Assembly (NCBI GenBank): GCA_027494055.1
Contig: JAOSJO010000022.1
Location: 62,001-126,000 of the forward strand
Direction: 5' to 3'
Length of the DNA stretch: 64,000 nt
Origin: Anaerolineae bacterium
GTDB taxonomy: Bacteria; Chloroflexota; Anaerolineae; Aggregatilineales; JAFGMM01
Position numbers and translations under genes: made by a program. Below, in pieces: positions 40,491 through 48,906 of this stretch; positions within the stretch are counted from its first letter, which is position 1; every line of letters starts with the position of its first letter. The notes below the pieces were generated by a model. It ran no database searches, was not told the DNA's origin, and saw only the letters and a list, made by a program, of their open reading frames with translations.

Positions 40491-40582
40491 GTCATTTCTC
40501 CTTATGCGTGAAAACGAGGCGAAACACTGCACAAAACCGGCTGGGCCGGTTCGGTCTCGTGAGGCCGGCGGGCGCGCGCCGT

Positions 40583-41464
40583 TCAGCCGCGTTGCGCCGC
40601 CGCGATGGTCTGCGCCAGCCCCGCCTCCAGCGGCGTCTCCGCGCGCCAGCTCAGCAGCCGCGCCGCCGGCTTCGGGTCGGCGATTTGCTGCGCCGGCTCA
40701 CCGGGCCGGGCGGGGAGCGCCCCGGCGCGCACCGCGCCGCGCGCGCCGGCAAGCCGCCAGATGAGGTCCACCACATCGCGCAGGCGGTGGCCCTGCCCCG
40801 CGCCAATCTCGACCGTGTGGCCGTCGGCGTCGGGCGCGCGCGCCGCCGCGAGGAAGGCGCGCACCACGTCATCGACGTACACCCAGTCGCGCACCTGCGC
40901 GCCGTGCGTCGTCGGGAAGTCCGCACCGGCCAGCGCGGCGCGGATCGCCGAGGGGACCAGCGCGCGCGCCGCCTGCCCCGGCCCGTACACCTGGAACAGC
41001 ATCAGCCCGACGAGCGGCCACCCCTCGGTGTGGTGCAGCATCGACATCACGGACCACGCCGCGTGCTTGCTGGCGGCGTAGGGGTTGAGGTTGTCCTTCT
41101 CCCCGGCGGTGCGCGCCATGATGATGCGCGCCCGGCCCCGGAGCGCCTGCGCCAGGCGGAGCGCGCCGTACAGGTTAACCTGCAGGGCGTCTTCGAGCGG
41201 AAGAAACGGGTCGGTGACGCCCGCCGCCGCCAGGTGAAACACGACCTCCGGCGCGGCGTCCTCGACCAGGCGGCGCACCGCGTCGGCGGCGCGCAGATCG
41301 ACGGCATGGCAGTCTTCGGGATCGACCGGCAGGTGGCCGGTACAGTCGCCAGGGCGGGCCTGGCAGACGACGCGCGCGCCCTGCTCGACCAGGCGCGCGA
41401 CCAACCGCGCGCCGATGAAGCCGCTCGCGCCGGTAACGAGTACGCGCGCCCCTTCAAGCGTCAT
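40583..41464 (-). CDS. NAD-dependent epimerase/dehydratase (extended SDR)
   Basis: 293 residues, intact. N-terminal Rossmann motif VLVTGASGFIGARL, VFHLAAAGV and the catalytic YAASK pair identify an extended short-chain dehydrogenase that edits nucleotide sugars. The ATG overlaps the stop of the next gene upstream on the minus strand by four bases (ATGA), so the pair is translationally coupled. Product unknown; an epimerase or reductase acting on the product of the partner dehydratase is likely. Confidence 0.88.
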   Translation of the reverse strand: MTLEGARVLVTGASGFIGARLVARLVEQGARVVCQARPGDCTGHLPVDPEDCHAVDLRAADAVRRLVEDAAPEVVFHLAAAGVTDPFLPLEDALQVNLYGALRLAQALRGRARIIMARTAGEKDNLNPYAASKHAAWSVMSMLHHTEGWPLVGLMLFQVYGPGQAARALVPSAIRAALAGADFPTTHGAQVRDWVYVDDVVRAFLAAARAPDADGHTVEIGAGQGHRLRDVVDLIWRLAGARGAVRAGALPARPGEPAQQIADPKPAARLLSWRAETPLEAGLAQTIAAAQRG

Positions 41465-42458
41465 GCTACGGCGTCGGGGAACTCGCTGAAGAACTCACGG
41501 TACCATTCGAGCGTCTGGCTCAGGCCCTCTTCGAGCGTGTACATGGGCTTCCACCCCAGGACCTTGACCGCCTTGTCGCTCGAAAGGTACTGGTCGGGAA
41601 TCTCCTGAAGCTCGCGGCGCTCGATCACCGGTTCCAGGTGCGGGTAGTCGGAGAGGTCGATGATCTTCTGCACCAGCTCATCGACCCGCAGCGGCGCATC
41701 CATCCCGAAGTTGAACGCCTGCCCCCCAGGTCCAGCGGCTCTATCGCCTCCGCCAGCGTGAGGTAGGCGTTCACGATGTCGAGCACGTAGACGTAATCGC
41801 GGCGCATCGACCCGTCCGAACGGATGACCGGGCGCTCGCGGCGCAGCACCGAGCGCATCGTGCCGGGCACAAGGCGGTTCCAGTTCAGGTCGCCGCCGCC
41901 ATAGAGGTTGCCGCAGCGCGTGACCGCAACCGGCAGGCCGTAGGTGTGCGCGTAGGTGTGGGCGATCAGGTCCGCGCAGCTCTTGCTCACGTCGTAGGGG
42001 TGCGTCCCTTGCAGCGACGAGGCTTCGGTGTAGGGCAGCTTCGATTGCACGCCGTAGGCCTTGTCGCTGGAGGCCACGAGCACACGCCCGGTGCTCGGCC
42101 AGCGGCGCGCCGCCTCCAGCACCGTCCACGTGCCCCGGATGTTGGTCTCAAAGGTGCTGATCGGCGCGCGATTGGCGATGCCGACCACGGTCTGTGCGGC
42201 GAGGTGGAAGCAGGTGTCGATTTCGTACTCGGCGAAGATGCGCTCCATCAGCCCCATGTCGCCCACATCGCCTGTCACCATGTTGATCAGCTCAATCGTC
42301 CCGGAGCGCACCAGCAACGACTGCGGCACCCAGTCGCGCACCAGGCCGGTGACCAGCGCGCCCATGTCCACCAGCGACCGCGTCAACCACGATCCCAGCA
42401 GGCCCGTACAGCCGGTTACCAGTACAGGCCGGTCTCGCCAGAAGTCTTCACGCGACAT
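41461..42458 (-). CDS. GDP-mannose/CDP-glucose 4,6-dehydratase-like SDR (one indel)
   Basis: About 332 residues. [35 protein letters not shown], the catalytic region SSDKAYG and [10 protein letters not shown] (Y-x-x-x-K), and [15 protein letters not shown] place it near CDP-glucose and GDP-mannose 4,6-dehydratases. One G is missing in 41722-41727 (six bases, seven expected); the next frame gives [17 protein letters not shown] and ends at 41461. ATG 42458 has GAGGAGAA six bases upstream. With the overlapping SDR it likely forms a two-step route to a deoxy or epimerised sugar. Confidence 0.88.
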
Positions 42459-42543
42459 ACGTTCTCCTCGCGGGGATGGATCCGAAACAACGGCATACAT
42501 TGTGTCGCAGGTGGCGCGATTCTGCTACCCCAACGCACCAGAA

Positions 42544-42574
42544 GCGCCCCGCGAGCCACAGGTTCGCGGGGCGC
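42544..42574 (-). terminator. Hairpin after the E2 gene, probable terminator
   Basis: GCGCCCCGCGA pairs with TCGCGGGGCGC across a nine-base loop (42544-42574), 22 bases beyond the E2 stop on the minus strand. No clear T tract. Confidence 0.5.
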
Positions 42575-42596
42575 GACAAGAGATGCCGGGGCGCAC

Positions 42597-43901
42597 CTAC
42601 ATCAGCACGCCCGGATGCTCAAGCGCGCGCTGGAGGTCGGCGAGGAAGCGGCCCGCAATCGCGCCGTCAACCGCGCGATGATCGACCGTGAGCGTGAGGG
42701 CGGCCACCGGGCGCACGACGACCTGGTCGCCCTCGGCGACGACCGGCTGCCGGACCACCCGCCCCACCGCGAGAATGCCCGCCTCCGGCGGGTTGAGGAT
42801 CGCCGTGAAGCGCGTGACGCCGAACATGCCCAGGTTGGAGAGCGTGAACGTGCCCCCCTGGAGGTCGGCCAGCGCCAGCCGCCGCGCGCGCGCCCGCGCG
42901 GTGAGGTCGTTGAGCTGCGCCGCGACCTCCAACAGGCCCAGCCGGTCCGCGCGCCGCAGCACCGGCGCCACCAGCCCGTCGTCCACCGCGACCGCCACCC
43001 CCGATATTGACCTCCGCCCACTCGATGATGTGGTCCTCCGCAAACGAGGCGTTCATCGCCGGGTGGCGGTCCAGCGCCCAGGCGCAGGCCCGCACCAGGA
43101 ACGCGGTGAGCGTGACCCGGCGCGCCGGGTCGCGTTCGCCCTCCGCCCCCAGGTCCTCCACAATGGCGAGCGCGCGGCCCATGTCGGCGTCGATGCTGAG
43201 GGCGAACTGCGGGGCCTCGCGCGTGCTGGCGGCCATGCGCTGCGCAATCGTGCGGCGCATGTTGCTGAGTGGGACGCGCCGGCGCACCGCCGGCCGGCCG
43301 TCGCCCGGCTGCGCCGCGTGCACGTCGGCCGACTGGATGCGCCCGCCCGGCCCGGTCCCCGCGACGGCGTGCAGGTCTACGCCGCGCTCGCGCGCCAGCC
43401 GCCGCGCCGCCGGGGCCGCCTTCACCCGCCAGGGGCCGGCGCTGCTTCGGGAGCGGGCGCGCCGGGCTGCGCGCTGAGGTGCGCGGCAACGTCACCCTTG
43501 GTGACGCGCCCGCCCGGCCCGGAGCCGGCGATAGCCGCCAGGTCAAGGTCGTGCGACCGCGCCATGCGTGCGGCCACAGGCGTCGCGCGGCGGGCCGGCG
43601 CGGCGTCGGCTTTGGCCGGCCTGTCAGCGTCCGCCGGCGGCTCAGGCTCAGCCCACGACTCGCCGGGCTGGAGCAGATAGGCGATAGGCTCCCCTACCGG
43701 GTACGTCTCGCCGGGCTGCGCGCGAATCCCGACCAGCGTGCCGCTCGCGAGCGCTTCGACCTCCATGATGGCCTTATCGGTCTCGATCTCAAGCAGCACG
43801 TCGCCCTTCTGGACCGCGTCGCCCTCGCGCTTCAGCCACTGCACGACCGTGCCGGCCTCCTGCGCCATCTCGAACTTGGGCATGATTACCGCAACGGGCA
43901 T
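42597..43901 (-). CDS. 2-oxoacid dehydrogenase E2 (dihydrolipoyl acyltransferase), two indels
   Basis: About 434 residues, in order: a lipoyl domain (1-75) with the lipoylation lysine in EIETDKAIMEVE; a peripheral-subunit binding domain (MARSHDLDLAAIAGSGPGGR); a second such domain (ARERGVDLHAVAGTGPGGR); and the catalytic core ending DHRAVDGA, which holds the catalytic histidine. One C is missing at 43425-43427 (PAPGG-VKAAPAARR join) and one extra at 42998-43002 (AEVNIGVAVAVDDG). Two binding domains are unusual. It transfers the acyl group made by E1 to CoA; lipoamide dehydrogenase (E3) is not in the window. Confidence 0.88.
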
Positions 43902-43903
43902 GG
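43889..43903 (+). repeat. 15-base direct repeat at the E2 start
   Basis: CCGCAACGGGCATGG at 43889-43903 covers the E2 start codon on the other strand and is repeated exactly at 44110-44124, on the far side of the 154-base hairpin element. Confidence 0.75.
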
Positions 43904-43916
43904 GGCTTCACCCTTC

Positions 43917-44070
43917 GTATCTGTTCACCTTGTCCACACGCCACTTTGAGATTTTGCGTTTTCGTATCCCACCGACTAAAGTCGGTGGTTAATTGCAGAT
44001 CAGCGGCGACAGGATTGCGAATTCGCCCGCGACTTTAGTCGCGGGAACCATAAGGTGAACAACGGATACC
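43917..44070 (+). mobile_element. Double-hairpin element with terminal inverted repeats, copy A
   Basis: Ends GTATCTGTTCACCTT and AAGGTGAACAACGGATAC are near inverses. Inside are two hairpins, CCACCGACT-AA-AGTCGGTGG (43969-43988 region) and CCCGCGACT-TT-AGTCGCGGG (44027-44045 region). No reading frame of its own. It lies between E1 and E2 of the dehydrogenase operon. Copies B (50825-50974) and C (52898-53049) share ends, hairpin core and length but not stem sequence. A MITE- or REP-like non-autonomous element is the best label. Confidence 0.75.
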
Positions 44071-44109
44071 ACCCTTCTCGATCAAGCCCTCGGACCGCGC
44101 CGCGCGGGT

Positions 44110-44124
44110 CCGCAACGGGCATGG
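44110..44124 (+). repeat. 15-base direct repeat, second copy
   Basis: Exact repeat of 43889-43903 (CCGCAACGGGCATGG), ten bases from the E1 stop. Confidence 0.75.
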
Positions 44125-44133
44125 CTATCGCCC

Positions 44134-46225
44134 TCAGATTTCCAGCCGGTGCAGCCGGCGCGCCGCCTCGGCGATGTCCTCCACCTGCGGCACGCTGGCG
44201 CGCTCCAGGGTGCGGTTATACGGGATGGGCGCGTCCGCGCCGCCGAGCCGCACGATGGGCGCTTCCAGGTAGGCGAAGGCCGCGCTCTGCGCAACCGCAG
44301 CGGCGATCTCGCCGCCGTACCCGCCGATCAGCGGCGGCTCGTGCGCGATGAGCAGCCGGCCCGTGCGCTTGACCGAGGCGACGATGATGTCCAGGTCGTA
44401 GGGCTTGAGCGTGCGCAGGTCCACGACCTCAAGCTCGATGCCCTCTTCGGCCAACTGCGCGGCGGCTTCGAGCGCGCGCGGCACCATGATCGACGCGGCG
44501 ACGACCGTCACGTGCGCGCCGGGCCGGCGCACCAGCGCGCGCCCCAGCGGGACGATGTAGGGGGTCCGCCGGCACGCAGCCTTTCGTGCGGTAGAGCAGC
44601 TTGTGCTCGACGAAGATCACCGGGTTGTCGTCGGCAATCGCGGCGAGCAGCAGGCCTTTCGCGTCGTAGGCGTCGCCCGGCGCAACGACCTTCAGGCCGG
44701 GCACGTTGACGAACCACGACTCCAGGCTCCCGGAGTGCTGCGCCGCCGCGCCGGTGCCGCTGCCGCCGGGCAGGCGGAGCACCATCGGCACGTGCGCCTT
44801 GCCGCCGAACATGTAGCGAATCTTGGCGGCCTGGAGCACGACCTGTTCCATCGCCAGCGTGACAAAGTCCATGAACTGCATCTCGGCGACGGCGCGCATC
44901 CCGGTCAGGCTCGCGCCGGTCGCGACGCCGGCGATGTTGTTCTCCGAAATCGGGGTGTCGCGCACGCGCTCCGCGCCAAAGCGCTCGACCAGCCCCATCG
45001 TCACGCCGAACGCCCCGCCATACACGCCGATGTCCTCGCCCACCAGAAAGACATCCGGGTCGGCCTCCAGCGCGTGCGCCATCGCCTCGCGCAGCGCCTC
45101 CGCGTAGCTGATCTCGCGGTCGCCGGGCGGGGGCGCGATGGGCGTCTCCGGGCCGAACGTCTTCTTGATCCACGCCGGGAGGGCGCGGTCCGGGTTGGCG
45201 ATCACCTCCGGCTCGTCCTTGTAGACGTCGTGCAGCAGGTGCGCGACCGGCGGCTCCGGGCCTTCCTCCGCGTAGGCGATGGCGTCCGCGATGGCGGCGT
45301 CGGCCCTGGCGGCGATCTCCGCGCCCTCCCCCTCCGTGAGCGCCCCCTGCGCAATGAGGTGCGCCTGGAAGCGCGCGATGGCGTCGCGCGCCTGCCACGC
45401 TTTCACCTCGTCCTTTGTGCGGTAGGCCTGTTTGTCGCTCTTGGAGTGCCCCATGTAGCGGTACGTGACCGCTTCGACGAGGGTACGGCCCCTGGCCGCC
45501 CCGCGCGTGCGCCACCGCCTCGCTGACCGCCCCGTAGACCGCCAGCGCGTCCATGCCGTCAACCGACGCGCCCGGCATCCCGTAGGCCGCCGCGCGGTCG
45601 GCGATGCGCGGCACGCCAGAGGCGCGCGCGACCGACATCGACATGGCGTACTGGTTGTTCTCGCACAGGAAGACGACCGGCAGGTTCCAGATTGCGGCCA
45701 TGTTCAGGCTCTCGTGGAAGTTGGCGGCGTTGGCCGCGCCGTCGCCGAAGAAACACAGCACCACGCGATCCGTGGCCTTCAGGCGCGCCGTGAGCGCCGC
45801 CCCGACCGCGATGGGGATGCTGCCGGCGACGACGCCGTTCGCGCCGAGGTTGCCCAGCGCGAAGTCGGCCATGTGCATCGACCCGCCACGCCCCGGCACA
45901 CGCCGGTCTCCTTGGCGAGCAGCTCCGCCATCATCGTGCGCACGTCCTGGCCCTTGGTGATGGCATGGCCGTGGCCCCGGTGCGTCGAGGTGATCCAGTC
46001 GTCGAGGCGCAGCGCGGCAATCGCGCCCACGGCGACCGCCTCCTCGCCCACGTAGAGATGCATGGTGCCGTGCACCTTGCCGGCAAGGTATAGCTGGTGC
46101 GCGGCCTCCTCGAACGCCCGGATAAGGTACATCTGGTACAGCATCCCGGTCAGGCGCTCGCGGGGGAGGCCAACCGCCGGGGCGGTCAGGCCTGTGGTTG
46201 AGGCCGGTGCGTTTTCAGTTCCCAT
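44134..46225 (-). CDS. 2-oxoacid dehydrogenase E1, alpha and beta subunits fused (three indels)
   Basis: About 697 residues. The alpha part has [11 protein letters not shown] (thiamine pocket) and [15 protein letters not shown] (GDG...N metal-ThDP motif); the beta part starts near [11 protein letters not shown] and has [29 protein letters not shown] and the C-terminal transketolase domain ([12 protein letters not shown]). No stop separates them, so it is one polypeptide. Frame breaks: missing base at 45891-45894, extra base near 45485, extra base in 44560-44564. It decarboxylates a 2-oxoacid (pyruvate or branched-chain) using ThDP and passes the acyl group to E2. ATG 46225 is the first start after the GntR gene. 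Confidence 0.88.
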
Positions 46226-46298
46226 GCGCTTCTTCTTGCTCCCATCACTCCAACGAAACCCCGCGCCAGGCTGCCGGCGGCGTCTCGCGCCGGCGGCC

Positions 46299-47063
46299 TC
46301 AGCCCTGAAGCTCGTTGTACAGCGTGTAGCGGTCCGCCCGGTAGTAGATGCGCAGGAACTCCACCGGCGCGCCCTGGTCTGAGAACGAGACGCGCTCGAT
46401 GAGGAGGAGGGCCGAGGTGCGCGGGAGTTCAAGCAGGCGGGTGAACCGGCGCGGCGCGAGGATCGCGCGGATGGTCTGTTTGGCGCGCACCAGCCGGAGG
46501 CCGTAGTGGCGCTCAAGCGCCTGCCGCAGCGGGCCGGCGGCGTAATCGTCCTGGTCCAGCACGCCGGGGCAGTAGCGGTGTACGAGGTAGGATTCCTCGA
46601 CGCTCATCGGCTCGCCATCCGCCAGCCGCAGCCGCTCGATGCCGGCGAGCGGCTCGCCCACGTCCACCTGAAGCTTCTCGGCGATGTCCTCCGGCGCATC
46701 CAGCAGGCGCAGCGCGAGCACCTTCGTGCCGGGGGTGTAGCCGCGCCGCCGCATGTCCTCGGTGAAGCTGACGATGCGCACCAGGTTGGCCTCGATGGGC
46801 GGGTGCGCCACGAACGTGCCGCGCCCGCGCTGCCGGTGGATCAGGCCCTCGTGCGTCAGCATGTCGAGCACCTGGCGCACCGTGATCCGGCTGACCTGGT
46901 AGATCGCGATCAGTTCCGACTCCGGCGGGAGCCTGTCGCCGGGCTGCCATGCGCCGCGCACGATGTTGCCGCGCAGGACTTCGTAAAGCTGCTGGTAGAG
47001 GGGCAATTTGCTGTCGCGGTTGATCACGTCGGCGGTGAGGTTGGGCGGGTTGTTCACGACCAT
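46299..47063 (-). CDS. GntR-family transcriptional regulator (HutC type)
   Basis: 254 residues. The N-terminal winged helix-turn-helix reads [20 protein letters not shown], and RQRGRGTFV ends the wing; the C-terminal UTRA ligand domain spans about 100-250. ATG 47063 follows AAAGGACG at about nine bases. It is the first gene of a minus-strand unit with E1 and E2, and its own promoter carries a perfect palindrome over the -10 (47113-47130). It is likely an autorepressor that senses a metabolite of the dehydrogenase pathway. Confidence 0.88.
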   Translation of the reverse strand: MVVNNPPNLTADVINRDSKLPLYQQLYEVLRGNIVRGAWQPGDRLPPESELIAIYQVSRITVRQVLDMLTHEGLIHRQRGRGTFVAHPPIEANLVRIVSFTEDMRRRGYTPGTKVLALRLLDAPEDIAEKLQVDVGEPLAGIERLRLADGEPMSVEESYLVHRYCPGVLDQDDYAAGPLRQALERHYGLRLVRAKQTIRAILAPRRFTRLLELPRTSALLLIERVSFSDQGAPVEFLRIYYRADRYTLYNELQG

Positions 47064-47112
47064 GGGGGTTGCGTCCTTTCGGCGCTTGCCGGGCGGCAAT
47101 CCCTCGCGGCAT

Positions 47113-47142
47113 TATTATAATGTTATAATATTCCAGCGTCAA
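47113..47142 (-). promoter_or_regulatory. GntR operon promoter with overlapping operator
   Basis: On the minus strand TTGACG (47142-47137) is followed after 17 bases by a perfect TATAAT (47119-47114). A perfect palindrome, TATTATAA-TG-TTATAATA (47113-47130), overlaps the -10 and the spacer. A repressor bound there would block RNA polymerase. About 50 bases to the gntR start. Confidence 0.7.
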
Positions 47143-47155
47143 CAGCGGCGGGGTT

Positions 47156-47246
47156 GAAACACGAAAGCACGAAAAACGCGAAGTTACGAAAGGGTTGGGC
47201 GCACGTTTCGTGACTTCGCGTTACGAATATCGGTGCGCTGCCTCCT
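47156..47246 (+). repeat. CACGAA-type inverted repeat, copy 2
   Basis: GAAACACGAAAGCACGAAA at the left and TTTCGTGACTTCGCGTTACG near the right, related to 26243-26340. The 309-base gap 47131-47439 holds this and the composite repeat, no gene. Confidence 0.65.
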
Positions 47247-47414
47247 CGCAACTTCCCGAAAGCTTGGCGCTTTCGGGAAGCTATCGGCGTTTCTCTGTGC
47301 GAGCATGTGCGGGTCTCAGGTCCACTCGTGGCGATTGGGGAGGTCAAGCAGGGCGAACCGCCGGTTCGCCCCTACCGCCACGCATTCTCATCTTTGTTTC
47401 GTCACACCTTATGG
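47247..47414 (+). repeat. Composite intergenic repeat, copy 2
   Basis: Hairpin CTTCCCGAAAGC with GCTTTCGGGAAG (47255-47282), then GCTATCGGCG, a spacer with GGGGAGGTCAAGC, and the palindrome GGGCGAACCGCCGGTTCGCC (47351-47370) ending CTACCGCCACGCATTCTCATC. Same layout as 38940-39076. Confidence 0.7.
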
Positions 47415-47439
47415 GGCGGCGCGGGGAGTTGCCGCGCGC

Positions 47440-48384
47440 TCACGCCAGGCCCGCGAAGGCGCGCGCCTCCTCCAGGGTCGGTTGCGCGGCAATGCCGCCC
47501 GGCCCGGTGGTGCTGAGCGCGCCGCACGCGCACCCCAGCCGCAGCGCCGCTTCGAGCGGCCAGTCGTTGAGGAAGCCATAGAGGAACCCCGCGTCGAAGC
47601 TGTCGCCGGCGCCGGTCGTGTCCACCACCTCGACCGGGTACGCCGCGCAGCGCACGGTCTCGCCGCCGGCGCGGACCGCCGCGCCCTCAGCGCCCAGCTT
47701 GAGCGCGACGGTGGGCACGCGCGCCGCCGCCCACGCGAGCGCGGCGTCGATGTCGCCCCCGCTGCCGGCGTCGGCAGCGCGGGCGATGTGGGTCAGTTCC
47801 TGCTCGTTGGGGAGGAACACGTCGGTGTGCGCGAGGACCTCGGTGATGCCGCCCGCCCACGCGCCTGACGGGTCGAAGTTGGTGTCGAGCGACGTGGTCG
47901 CGCCCAGCCGCTGCGCGTCCTCGAACACCGACGGCAGGCCGGGCCGGAGTCGGGGCAGCACGTAGAACGAGCCGCTGTGCACGTGCCGGGTCTCGGCAAG
48001 CACCTTGCGGCTGACGTGCGCCGCGTCGAGCAGGGCCAGCGTGCCCTGGTACGTAAGCATGGCCCGGTCGCCCGCGCGCACCAGATGCACGGTGATGCCG
48101 GTCTTCACCGACGGGCGCACGCGCACGTGCTCGGTCTCAATGCCCCGGTCGCGCAGGGTGTCGATCAGGAAGCGCCCGAACACGTCGTCGCCCACCACCC
48201 CGGCGAAGGCGACGCGCAGCCCCAGGCGCGCCGCCTGGCACGCGAAGATCGCCGACGAGCCGCCCAGGTTCAGCGAGGCGTCATCAACCAGCTTCTCGCC
48301 CTGGCCGAACTCAGGGACCACACCGTCCCCGATGAGGTTGAGGTCTACATTCAGGTCGCCGATCACGAGCATGTCGTAGCGCAT
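47440..48384 (-). CDS. PfkB/ribokinase-family sugar kinase
   Basis: 314 residues, intact. Signature 1 is LNLGGSSAIFACQAARLGL; signature 2 is VDTTGAGDSFDAGFLYG, with the catalytic aspartate in GAGD. The opening VIGDLNVDL is typical. Sugar or nucleoside specificity cannot be read from the sequence. It is a single gene: the dehydrogenase operon promoter lies downstream and the T-box unit diverges on the other side. Confidence 0.9.
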   Translation of the reverse strand: MRYDMLVIGDLNVDLNLIGDGVVPEFGQGEKLVDDASLNLGGSSAIFACQAARLGLRVAFAGVVGDDVFGRFLIDTLRDRGIETEHVRVRPSVKTGITVHLVRAGDRAMLTYQGTLALLDAAHVSRKVLAETRHVHSGSFYVLPRLRPGLPSVFEDAQRLGATTSLDTNFDPSGAWAGGITEVLAHTDVFLPNEQELTHIARAADAGSGGDIDAALAWAAARVPTVALKLGAEGAAVRAGGETVRCAAYPVEVVDTTGAGDSFDAGFLYGFLNDWPLEAALRLGCACGALSTTGPGGIAAQPTLEEARAFAGLA

Positions 48385-48536
48385 GGGTCAACTCCGGCAG
48401 GGTGATGGAAAGGCGGCGGCGCGCCGATCGCGCGCAGATCAAAGTTGGGTCACATTTTTACCACAGGATGCGCCGTTCTGCTCCCGGCGCGCCGCGCGTC
48501 CCGCAGGCAAGCGCCCCACGCCGTCGCTGCCGATTC

Positions 48537-48565
48537 TTGACACGCGGCCCATACGATGCTAACTT
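48537..48565 (+). promoter_or_regulatory. Promoter of the T-box/aspS transcript
   Basis: Consensus TTGACA (48537-48542), a 17-base spacer and TAACTT (48560-48565). It lies just ahead of the T-box leader. Confidence 0.6.
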
Positions 48566-48574
48566 AATGCTCCA

Positions 48575-48850
48575 CAACTGCAGAACGAAGCGATGATCGC
48601 GAGAGTAAGGGGCGACCCTGGGGTACAGAGAGCGGCCGGCGCTGAGAGTGCCGCCCTTAGCCGCCTCCGAAAGACACGCGGGAGCTACGCCGGCGAAAGG
48701 GGCAGCCTGAGTAGCCGGCAGTCGGGCGCGCCCGTTACAGCGTTTCTGAGCAATCAGGAGCGGAGGCCGTCTGCCGTGAGGCGGCGGCAAACCAAGGTGG
48801 CACCACGAGCGCGCCCCTCGTCCTTGGGACGGAGGGGCGCTGTCTTTGGT
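48575..48850 (+). promoter_or_regulatory. T-box leader, tRNA-Asp type inferred
   Basis: A leader of about 330 bases between the promoter and aspS. Stem I features: GAAGCGATGATCGCGAGAGTA and the AG-rich bulge ACAGAGAGCGG (48626-48636). The specifier region CGAAAGACACGCG follows the usual GAA-xxx-AC pattern and places GAC (48673-48675) as specifier, an aspartate codon. The T-box sequence AAGGTGGCACCACG is at 48794-48807. The terminator is at 48811-48840. Uncharged tRNA-Asp would pair with the T-box and allow readthrough. The specifier choice is by eye. Confidence 0.8.
48811..48840 (+). terminator. T-box terminator hairpin
   Basis: GCGCCCCTC pairs with GAGGGGCGC at the outer stem, and GTCC with GGAC inside, with one bulged G (48811-48840), followed by TGTCTTTGG. 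Its left arm overlaps the antiterminator region right after the T-box sequence. Confidence 0.75.
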
Positions 48851-48906
48851 GTGTACAAAGGCCTACGACGAGCAGGCCTTTTCATTTTCCTGATGCGGAG
48901 GCCGTC

